Below are positions 17,596 to 24,549 of a stretch of DNA of 42,960 bases, in pieces (positions within the stretch are counted from its first letter, which is position 1; each line of letters begins with the position of its first letter). Origin of the DNA: Planctomycetaceae bacterium (GTDB lineage: Bacteria; Planctomycetota; Planctomycetia; Pirellulales; UBA1268); assembly GCA_947453375.1 (NCBI GenBank), contig CANGGT010000010.1, forward strand, positions 1-42,960. The letters are read 5' to 3'. Position numbers and translations under genes: made by a program. The notes below the pieces were generated by a model. It had not been told where the DNA came from. It made no database searches and saw nothing but the letters and a program-made list of their open reading frames with translations.

Positions 17596-17979
17596 ATGGA
17601 CAACGACGGGGAGGACGGGAATTTCGGCCACGGCTCCGTGATCGTCATCCGCACGACGTATCCCGATCGGGCCAGCGCCGAGGATCGGGGTGGAAAACTC
17701 GTCGCCGGCCTGGTCGCTGCCTGCGCCCAGATCGAAGGGCCGATCCGGAGCACGTATCCCTGGCAGGGAGCGATCGAGCACGCGGAAGAGTGGCGTTGCA
17801 CGCTCAAGACCGCTCCGTCGTCGTTGTCTGCCTGTCTCGCTGCCATCCGGGCGTCGCACCCGTATGACGTCCCGGAGGTGACCTGGGAAGTTGCACGGGC
17901 CACGCCCGACTATTCCGCCTGGGTCGAGGCGGTGACGGCCAGGCCTGCCGGTGACCGGGAAGCCGGGGAACAACCATGA
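17596..17979 (+). CDS. cutA: CutA family protein (divalent cation tolerance)
   Basis: A 127-residue member of the CutA1 family of small trimeric cytoplasmic proteins. The family pattern is clear: VIRTTYPDRASAEDRGGKLV (the usual 'T..p....A..ia..Lv'), ACAQIEGPIRSTYPWQG, the EEWRCTLKTA segment and SHPYDVPEVTW near the C-terminus. The role of CutA is still debated (copper tolerance in E. coli is contested); trimer structure is established. The ATG at 17596 follows AAAGGTG; the frame is open further upstream but overlaps the previous gene's end as shadow. The extra ten acidic residues at the N-terminus are not usual. It ends in a 4-base ATGA overlap with the next gene. Confidence 0.9.
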   Translation: MDNDGEDGNFGHGSVIVIRTTYPDRASAEDRGGKLVAGLVAACAQIEGPIRSTYPWQGAIEHAEEWRCTLKTAPSSLSACLAAIRASHPYDVPEVTWEVARATPDYSAWVEAVTARPAGDREAGEQP

Positions 17980-18416
17980 GCGATCTCCACTTCGATGTCT
18001 CCCTCCATCCGCTGCCCGTCGATGCGGTCGCCGGCCCGCTGCTTGTCGATCCACGGGGCACCTGGCCGACGATCGTGCCCCCGGCCGACGCTGCTGGGAT
18101 GACGATGGCGAGCGAGTTCGACGCGGCGCTCGAGCGTTTGGCCGCCCTCGAGCGGGCGTTTGTCGAGCCTGACGGATCTTTTGTATGGGTGGGGCCGGGA
18201 GGGGAAGAACGCTGGCAGATCGACGGCAATGCCTACGAGCGCCACGGTCGCGTCCTCGTCGTGGAGACGAAGGGGACCTGTCCGGAGGACGTTCTCGACC
18301 GCTTCTTGGCGGTCTGGGGCTGGCCGGGACAGGGGCTGGCCGTGCAACTGGTGCGAGCCGGAGTCTTCGTCGACGAGCCGACGTTCCGCCGCCACGCCGC
18401 AGCGCAGCCAGGTTGA
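17976..18416 (+). CDS. Conserved-looking hypothetical protein coupled to cutA
   Basis: A 146-residue soluble protein without signal peptide or membrane helix that I do not recognise. Its start overlaps the cutA stop (ATGA), which indicates translational coupling. The middle has a beta-strand-like run, SFVWVGPGGEERWQIDG followed by RVLVVETKGTCPEDVLDRFL, and the end is ALQ/Val-rich. Strong third-position G/C bias supports that it is real. Its function may relate to CutA, but nothing in the sequence proves it. Confidence 0.75.
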   Translation: MSDLHFDVSLHPLPVDAVAGPLLVDPRGTWPTIVPPADAAGMTMASEFDAALERLAALERAFVEPDGSFVWVGPGGEERWQIDGNAYERHGRVLVVETKGTCPEDVLDRFLAVWGWPGQGLAVQLVRAGVFVDEPTFRRHAAAQPG

Positions 18417-18606
18417 CCGGTCGGATCGTCGTCGCTCCGCTCGAGCGGTGCGGTGGGGCAGACTCTGCGGGGGGAAAGCCTCCGTTGTTGGCAGACTCTT
18501 CCGGCGGCGAACCGATTCCGCGCGACGTCCCGATCGTCTGCCGATACGACGATTGGGGGTAAAAACCCCGGTGGAACGTTCGTCACCTCGGTCGGAGTTT
18601 GCGGGC

Positions 18607-19515
18607 ATGGAAATGAACAACGGCATGCGGAGCGGGAAGCGGTTCGGCCGCTGGTTGTGGATCGGGGTCACCTGTCTGCCGACGGTGGCGATCCCCGGCA
18701 TCGTGACGCTCCCGGGCACCACCCCGTCGCTCCTCCGCGCGGACGAACCGCTCGGCGTGGCAGCCTCGTACGGCGCAGGCGTCCATGCCTATTACGACGG
18801 CAATTACCAGACCGCCTACGACGCGTTGACCGCCGCCATCGAGGCCGGCACGCTCGATCCGCGGGCCTACTACTACCGCGGGTTGACGTCGATCAAGCTC
18901 GGCAAGATCGACGACGAGATCAACGGTGACTTTGCCGAGGGAGCCAGTCGCGAGACGATGGGCCGCGGCGGGATCTCGATCTCGCGGTCACTCGAACGCG
19001 TTCAGGGACGCGATCGGCAGCGGCTCGAAGCCTACCGGCAAAGGGCCCGTGTCGCCGCCGTGCAGCGCGACGAGGCGGCGATCCGGCAACGCTATATCGG
19101 GGTCCAGGAAACCGCCCCCGACATCCTCCGCCGCCGCGTTCCCGATGCGGTGACGACTCCGGCCGAAGCGCTGAACGCTCCGGCTCCGAAACCGCGTGGC
19201 CCGGCGACCCGTCAGGCTCCCACGCCGCGGAACGTTCCCGCCGCGCCGCGCAAGGCGCCGGTCGAGCCGCCCGCCGAGGACGATCCGTTCTCGGCCCCTC
19301 CGGCAGGCCGGGCGACCGATGATCCGTTCGGCGACGAACCGCTCCGCGACGACCGTCTCGACCAGCGTGACGAGCGGATGGAGGATAGCGCCGCAGAGAC
19401 CGACGACGGCTTCGATCAGCGCGATCGGAACAGGGAAGAGAACTCCGCCGAGCTCGACGATTCCTTCGACCAGCGCGATGCCCAGCAGGAACGCGAAGCA
19501 GCCGGCGGGTTTTGA
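18607..19515 (+). CDS. Exported protein with TPR-like N-terminus and acidic DQRD repeats
   Basis: A 302-residue protein with an N-terminal hydrophobic signal segment (WLWIGVTCLPTVAIPGIVTLPG) and possible cleavage near SLLRADEP. Residues about 50-100 (GAGVHAYYDGNYQTAYDAL..GTLDPRAYYYRGLTSIKLG) look like a pair of TPR helices. A basic helical middle follows, then a Pro/Ala-rich linker and a C-terminal acidic part with three imperfect repeats: RLDQRDERMEDSAAETDD, GFDQRDRNREENSAELDD and SFDQRDAQQERE. The ATG at 18607 has a weak GGAG upstream; ATG 18613 is possible. The 190-bp gap before it contains GGGGT-AAAA-ACCCC (18556-18569), a small hairpin. A strong 13-bp hairpin follows the stop. No known function; likely periplasmic or cell-envelope. 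Confidence 0.72.
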   Translation: MEMNNGMRSGKRFGRWLWIGVTCLPTVAIPGIVTLPGTTPSLLRADEPLGVAASYGAGVHAYYDGNYQTAYDALTAAIEAGTLDPRAYYYRGLTSIKLGKIDDEINGDFAEGASRETMGRGGISISRSLERVQGRDRQRLEAYRQRARVAAVQRDEAAIRQRYIGVQETAPDILRRRVPDAVTTPAEALNAPAPKPRGPATRQAPTPRNVPAAPRKAPVEPPAEDDPFSAPPAGRATDDPFGDEPLRDDRLDQRDERMEDSAAETDDGFDQRDRNREENSAELDDSFDQRDAQQEREAAGGF

Positions 19516-19529
19516 ATCGTGACCGTCAC

Positions 19530-19560
19530 GCGTCAGAAGCCCTCCTCGGGCTTCTGACGC
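19530..19560 (+). terminator. Hairpin terminator candidate
   Basis: GCGTCAGAAGCCC and GGGCTTCTGACGC form a perfect 13-bp stem around a 5-base loop (TCCTC), 15 bases after the stop of the DQRD-repeat gene. There is no T-run, so it may act with another factor or work as an RNA-stabilising hairpin. Confidence 0.6.
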
Positions 19561-19633
19561 CGGGGCCCCCGGTAACAACCGAGGTTCTTGCCGGTTCGTT
19601 CCAGGGATCGGGCCGCAGCATCCCCTCGGCCGG

Positions 19634-20986
19634 ATGGGCGATCCGCAGCGGAATGCCAGTTCGAACCGTCAGGGGCTCATCGTCGTGAATGCTTCAACGG
19701 CGCTCGTCGCCAGGATCGACGGTGAGCTTGCCCGGGCGACGTTCGTCGACTCGCATTCGCACATCGATCCCCTCGCTCCGTCGGCGCGGTCCCTTGCCGA
19801 CATCCTCGGCTACCACTACTACACCGAACTGGTCCATTCGGCCGGGGTGCCACGGGAAGCGATCGAGGGGCCCGGGCTCGACGAGGAGACGCGGGTCGCG
19901 CGGATCGTCGAGGGGCTCGCGCACCTCACGAACACCATCCAGCACGCCTGGCTGATGGAGATCGCCCGCGACCTGTTCGGCTTCCCGGCGGACGCGCTCA
20001 CCCCCTCCAACTGGCCGGATCTCGCCGCGAGGGTTCGGGACCATTCGGCCGATCCGGGGTGGACCGCCACCGTCCTCGCGAAGAGCCACATCGAGGCCGT
20101 CTTCCTCACCAACGACTTCGACGATCCGCTCGAGGGCTTCGACACCTCCCTCTGGGTGCCCTGCCTGCGCGTCGACGAACTCGTCTTCCACACCGGCAAG
20201 CCGGGCGTCCTCGAGCGATTGGCTCGGACCTCCGGGGTGGAGCCCGGCGATGTCGGGCGCCTCGGAGAGGCGGTTGCAGCGGTCGCCGATCGGTTCGTGA
20301 GGAGCGGGGCGCGGGCGGCGGCGATCTCGCTCCCTCCCGACTTCCGCCCCCGCCCCATTGATGCGGCTGATGCCGAACGGGCCCTGGCGGCGGTGCTCCG
20401 GGAGGGCCTCGCCGCCCCGGCCGCAGATCGCGCGGCACTCTCGGCCCACCTCTTCTGGACCGTCGCCGGCATCTGTCAGGAGCGTCACCTCCCCTTCGAC
20501 CTCATGATCGGGGTGCGCCGGGCCATCTACCCCGGTGGAGTTCACCAGGGACAGGACCTCCTCGACGGAAGGCTGTCGCTGGCCGACTACGCGCCGCTGT
20601 TCAATGCCTTCCCGGGCGTCAAGTTTCCGGTGTCGATTCTCTCCCGGCCGCTCAACCACGAACTCGTCAGCTTCGCGTGGATTTTCCCCAATGTCCTCCC
20701 GTTTGGCCATTGGTGGTACGCCAACACGCCGGCGACGATTCAGTCCGATCTCGAGCAGCGGATCGAGGCGGTGCCGCGGACGAAACTCCTCGGCTACTAC
20801 AGCGACATGTACAAGGCGGAGTTCGGGTATCCGAAGTTCGCGATGTACCGGCGGACGCTCGCCCGGGTGCTCGCCGATCGGTTCGTCGTCGAACGCGGGT
20901 GGGACGAGGAGCGGGCGGTCGACCTCGGGCTCGACCTCCTCGTTCGCAATCCGAGGCGCGTCTTCTACGACTCCGATCCGAGCTGA
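19634..20986 (+). CDS. Glucuronate isomerase (UxaC)-like amidohydrolase-superfamily protein
   Basis: A 450-residue cytoplasmic protein that resembles uronate isomerases (UxaC), which interconvert D-glucuronate and D-fructuronate. The amidohydrolase metal motif is present as FVDSHSHIDP (H41, H43), followed by LGYHYYTELVHSAGVP, where UxaC proteins have a similar stretch. LTNDFDDP, and the C-terminal LLGYYSDMYKAEFGYPKFAMYRRTLARVL match the region where UxaC ends in an Arg-rich helix. Overall similarity is distant, so the substrate may not be a uronate. The ATG at 19634 has no ribosome binding site; a GTG at 19685 is preceded by AGGGG and starts just before the conserved part, so it is an equal candidate. 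Its last 22 bases overlap the end of the convergent DUF423 gene. Confidence 0.65.
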   Translation: MGDPQRNASSNRQGLIVVNASTALVARIDGELARATFVDSHSHIDPLAPSARSLADILGYHYYTELVHSAGVPREAIEGPGLDEETRVARIVEGLAHLTNTIQHAWLMEIARDLFGFPADALTPSNWPDLAARVRDHSADPGWTATVLAKSHIEAVFLTNDFDDPLEGFDTSLWVPCLRVDELVFHTGKPGVLERLARTSGVEPGDVGRLGEAVAAVADRFVRSGARAAAISLPPDFRPRPIDAADAERALAAVLREGLAAPAADRAALSAHLFWTVAGICQERHLPFDLMIGVRRAIYPGGVHQGQDLLDGRLSLADYAPLFNAFPGVKFPVSILSRPLNHELVSFAWIFPNVLPFGHWWYANTPATIQSDLEQRIEAVPRTKLLGYYSDMYKAEFGYPKFAMYRRTLARVLADRFVVERGWDEERAVDLGLDLLVRNPRRVFYDSDPS

Positions 20987-21360
20987 AGCCCGGCGGCAAA
21001 CAGCCAGCCCCAGCCGGCGATGAGGAGCACGCCACCGATCGGCACCACAGCGCCAAGAATCTTCAGGCCGGTGAGGGCGAGGATTGAAAGCAGGCCGCTG
21101 AAGATCAGCGTGCCGGAAAGAAAGCAGGCCCCCGACGCCCACAGCCGGCGACGACAGACGGCCGTCGCGGGGAGGGCCGAGGCCACCGCCACCACGAGCA
21201 GGACCAGCGCGTGGAAGAGGGCGTAGCGGACGGCCGTTTCCCAGTTGGCGGCCTGCCCGTTGGCCTCGAAGTGGGCCTTGAGGCCGTGGGCCCCGAAAGC
21301 GCCGGCTGCGACGCCGATGCCGCCGAGGAGGGAGCCGGCAAGAAACCAGATGCGAGCCAT
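20965..21360 (-). CDS. DUF423 family small membrane protein
   Basis: A 131-residue integral membrane protein with four hydrophobic helices (about 3-22, 45-65, 75-95, 100-122). The N-terminal GGIGVAAGAFGAHGLK is the hallmark of the DUF423 (YgdD-like) family, whose function is unknown. The ATG at 21360 gives the usual family N-terminus, although no good ribosome binding site is visible; in-frame ATGs at 21396 and 21420 add only Pro/Arg-rich residues. It converges on the UxaC-like gene, and the two stops overlap by 22 bp. Confidence 0.85.
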   Translation of the reverse strand: MARIWFLAGSLLGGIGVAAGAFGAHGLKAHFEANGQAANWETAVRYALFHALVLLVVAVASALPATAVCRRRLWASGACFLSGTLIFSGLLSILALTGLKILGAVVPIGGVLLIAGWGWLFAAGLQLGSES

Positions 21361-21405
21361 GGAGGGGAGCCTGTGGACAGCGGGCAGGAGGGCCATCGGC
21401 CTTGT

Positions 21406-21432
21406 GGCGGGAGCCGTCAACTGGCTCCCGCC
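21406..21432 (-). terminator. Hairpin after the secretin gene
   Basis: GGCGGGAGCC and GGCTCCCGCC form a 10-bp perfect stem with a 7-base loop, 10 bases past the secretin stop codon and just before the DUF423 gene. No T-run follows, so it is a weak intrinsic terminator at best, or a control point between two same-strand genes. Confidence 0.45.
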
Positions 21433-21442
21433 GCGGTAATGG

Positions 21443-24331
21443 TCAGGGGCGATTGACCCCGAGGAGTTTGTCTTCCTCCTCCTCCTGGATGATGATCCGC
21501 GGCGTGACCATGAGCATCAGGCTGTCGGTCGTCCGCCCCATGCCGACGTTCTTGAAGAGCCGGTTGATGTAGGGAATCTTCGAGAGGATTGGCACGCCGA
21601 ACTCGTTGCGACCCTCGCGGAGACGCTTGATGCCGCCGAGGAGCACCGTGCCGCCGTCGGGAACGCTCACCGTCGTCGTCACCGACGTCGTGATGTATTC
21701 AGGCTGCTGGATCGTCGTGCCGCTGGAGCGGACGGTCTGCTCGTTCGAGGTCTTGGCGTTGAGGCCGAGCGAGGCTCCGAGCGGATTCTGACCCTGCTGG
21801 CCGACGCCGCCGTCGAGGCCCGACTTCTCGTCGGCGCTCTTCGTCGAGGTCGAGCGGGAACCCTCGAACTGGAACTCCTGCACCTTCCCGATCTGCGAGA
21901 AACGCGGAATGAGGGTGAGGCGGACGAATCGTCGGTCGTTGGAGACGACGGCCTGAACGTTGACGCTCGTGCCCTCGTTGAGGACCGTGATCACCGGTTG
22001 CTGGGCGGCGGCGAAGTCGCCGACGACGGGGATCACCGAGGTGACGAACGGTCGCGACACCGAGTCGTTGATGAAGGCGTTCTGGCCGTTGAAGAGCGTC
22101 ACCTTCGGGGCCTGCATGACGTTCGAACGGGTGTTGCCCTGGGCGGCCTGGATGAGGAAGTAAGCCTCGATGTCGGAGAGGATCGCGAACCCGAATGTCG
22201 CCGCCGACGTCGTCGGATCGGGGAGGCCTGGCATCGAGGGCACCTGGGCGGCACCGAAGCTGTTTTGCCGGAAGGGGATCGAGTAGAAGTTCGAGACCGG
22301 CTGGCCGTTGAGCGTCTGGTTTTGGCCGACGTTTCCGATCCGAGCCACCCCCGGATTGCCGGAGTTGTCGAGCCCGATCGTCTGCGTCGGGCCGCCAGGG
22401 CTGGCGGGGATGCCGAGGGCGAAGGGAGATGTCGAACCACCGCCCGCTCCGGGGACGGCGGTCATGTTGAGCGGATCACGGACGTTCGACTGGATGTTGA
22501 AATCGAAGTCGACGCCGATCCGCTCGAAGAACGTGTCGTTGAGACGGATGAACCGGACCTCGATCGCCACCTGGAGATCCTGGAGGCGGCGGAGCTGCTG
22601 GAGGAGGTCGGCGATCTCGTCGTGCACTTCCTGCGTCTGGCTGACGACGATGCTGAGATTCGTCGGGAAGGGCTGGATCGCCCCCTGGCCACCGACCGTG
22701 TTCCACGTCTGCGGCGCGACGGTGTTCTGGATCAGATCGATGAGCGACTGGAAGTCGGCCTGGGCACCGCCGAGCGGCGAACCACCGCCGAGGAGCGGAA
22801 CCCCGCCGGAGCTGCCGACCTGCGGGGCGTTGCCGCCGACGCCGGGGATCTGGGCGAGACTGTTGCCGTCGAGCGGGGTGTCGGTCCCGGCGCGGGCAAC
22901 CGCCCCGGGGGCGGGGCCGGTCTGAACGGAGAGATTGGAGAGCGTCGAGAGGCGCGAATAGCCGCCGTTGATGGCGCCGTCGAGCCCGGTGTCGTCGGAG
23001 ACGAAGTTCGGGATCGGGATGACGAGATCCGCGACCTGATAAGAGACGCTGAACACCTGCCCCTTCATGAGGCGGGGACTCGTGACTTTGAGCACCTCGT
23101 CCTTGACGCAGTAGTCGAGGTGGAGCGGCTCCAGGAGGAGCTTGAGAGCGCTCTTGAGCGTGATCTTCTGTTCGAGCGAGATGGTGACGGGCGTGTCACT
23201 CCTCACCCCCTCTGACTCCATCCCGACCATGTCGAGATGGATCGGCACCTCGGCTTGCTTGGCGAGCGAATCGAGGACTGCCGCGAGGGGCTCCGCCCGG
23301 TGGACGGCGACGACCTGGGCGGAGAGCTTCTTGTGGATCGCGGCCTCGGCCGGCGAGGCGCGTCCACGCCCATCACCCTCGAGTCGGTTGCGGTTCTTGG
23401 TCAGATCCTCCCAGTCCTTCGTGGCCGGGAACTCGATCGGCCCGACGAACGGAGTGCTCGACCGGTCGACGTCGACCATCGCCTCGATGAAGCCATCCTC
23501 TTTGTCGCCAGCGATCGACTTCTGCGTGTCGAGACGGCGGATCATCCGGCTCTGTGAGAGGAGCTGGCGGACAACCGGATTGTCGGGGGCGAGTTGAGCG
23601 GCTTTCTTCGCGAGCGCCTCGGCCTCGGCATAGCGTCGCTCGTCGATCATCGTGTTGTATTCGTCCACGATCATCGCCAGCCGCTGGTCGACCTCGACCT
23701 TCTTGGCCCGCTCACGGTTGATCTTCGACTCGACCTCGGCGTTCTTCTTGTCGAGGGCGATCTCCGAGGCACGCTTGCCGGTCGTCTCCTCGATCTCGCG
23801 ACGGGCGCGGTCGATCCGCTTCGTGAGTTGGGTGCGGGTCTCGGTGGGGATGTCGGCGGCTGCCACATCGGCAGCGGCGGCATCGAGGAGCTCGAGCGCC
23901 TCCGCAGCGGATCGCTGGGCCGCGCGGCGGGCTTCGAGCTGGCGGGCAGCGACCTCGGCCGAGAGTCGGGCGACGATCAGGTCGCGGGGGAGACCGGCCT
24001 GAGCGGTCGGAGCAGCCTGGGCCTCGACGGGCGTCGGGGTCTGACGCTGGGCCGCCGAACGGCTCAGGGCCTCTTCGATGACGCGGCGGGCGTCGGCGGC
24101 ACTGGCGGTGCCGGTGTCATCCTCGGCCGGGACTTCCGCGGCGGGAACGGGGAGCGTTTCCACGACGTCGTCGGCGACGAGGGCCCCGGGGGCGGAAAGG
24201 ACCGTCAGAGATACCCCCGCCAGCCAGACCCAGCCGGAGGCCGGGGCCTGGTTACGGACCGACTGCAGGCGCGACGTTGGCCGACCGGTGCCGGCTGCAG
24301 CGTGGATTTCGCGGAAGCGTGCCATGGACAT
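21443..24331 (-). CDS. Secretin (type II/III secretion or type IV pilus-like outer-membrane channel)
   Basis: A 962-residue member of the bacterial secretin family, which forms large gated channels in the outer membrane. The C-terminal secretin domain is clear: a beta-domain with MQAPKVTLFNGQNAFINDS, then PDGGTVLLGGIKRL (from residue 890) and FGVPILSKIPYINRLFK ending VTPRII. Upstream, an N-domain (about 370-560) includes KITLKSALKLLLEPLHLDYCV and a second N1-type domain with DEIADLLQQLRRLQDLQVAIEVRFI. A signal peptide (WLAGVSLTVLSAPGALVA) precedes about 250 residues of Ala/Arg/Glu-rich coiled coil and a TPR-like YAEAEALAKKAAQLAPDNP. Start ATG 24331 or 24325; GGGGAT lies just upstream of the first. 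No other secretion genes are nearby, so the partner system is unknown. Confidence 0.9.
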   Translation of the reverse strand: MSMARFREIHAAAGTGRPTSRLQSVRNQAPASGWVWLAGVSLTVLSAPGALVADDVVETLPVPAAEVPAEDDTGTASAADARRVIEEALSRSAAQRQTPTPVEAQAAPTAQAGLPRDLIVARLSAEVAARQLEARRAAQRSAAEALELLDAAAADVAAADIPTETRTQLTKRIDRARREIEETTGKRASEIALDKKNAEVESKINRERAKKVEVDQRLAMIVDEYNTMIDERRYAEAEALAKKAAQLAPDNPVVRQLLSQSRMIRRLDTQKSIAGDKEDGFIEAMVDVDRSSTPFVGPIEFPATKDWEDLTKNRNRLEGDGRGRASPAEAAIHKKLSAQVVAVHRAEPLAAVLDSLAKQAEVPIHLDMVGMESEGVRSDTPVTISLEQKITLKSALKLLLEPLHLDYCVKDEVLKVTSPRLMKGQVFSVSYQVADLVIPIPNFVSDDTGLDGAINGGYSRLSTLSNLSVQTGPAPGAVARAGTDTPLDGNSLAQIPGVGGNAPQVGSSGGVPLLGGGSPLGGAQADFQSLIDLIQNTVAPQTWNTVGGQGAIQPFPTNLSIVVSQTQEVHDEIADLLQQLRRLQDLQVAIEVRFIRLNDTFFERIGVDFDFNIQSNVRDPLNMTAVPGAGGGSTSPFALGIPASPGGPTQTIGLDNSGNPGVARIGNVGQNQTLNGQPVSNFYSIPFRQNSFGAAQVPSMPGLPDPTTSAATFGFAILSDIEAYFLIQAAQGNTRSNVMQAPKVTLFNGQNAFINDSVSRPFVTSVIPVVGDFAAAQQPVITVLNEGTSVNVQAVVSNDRRFVRLTLIPRFSQIGKVQEFQFEGSRSTSTKSADEKSGLDGGVGQQGQNPLGASLGLNAKTSNEQTVRSSGTTIQQPEYITTSVTTTVSVPDGGTVLLGGIKRLREGRNEFGVPILSKIPYINRLFKNVGMGRTTDSLMLMVTPRIIIQEEEEDKLLGVNRP

Positions 24332-24549
24332 GATCCCCGTGGATGGGAGAACCGTGAGGGCGGGATAGGTACTGGGCCCGGGGGGAACGGGTCAAGGGCA
24401 TCCATCGCCGCGAAAAAAGAGGGTTTTCCCCTCCCGGTACGGTTCCAACCGGCCTCCCGTCGGGAATTCGCGGGATTCAGGGCGCCGTCGGTCCCCGGTC
24501 TGCCACCCACAGCGAGGGGGCGATTTTTCAGAAATCCCTGCCGGGCTCG

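Noticed and set aside
19694-21142. 482-residue minus-strand frame over the UxaC-like gene
   Set aside because: Shadow: the plus strand has the DSHSHIDP motif and G/C-biased codons.
24380-24400. TTGACC before the secretin gene as a promoter
   Set aside because: A TTGACC hexamer is present on the minus strand, but no acceptable -10 box lies 16-18 bases away.
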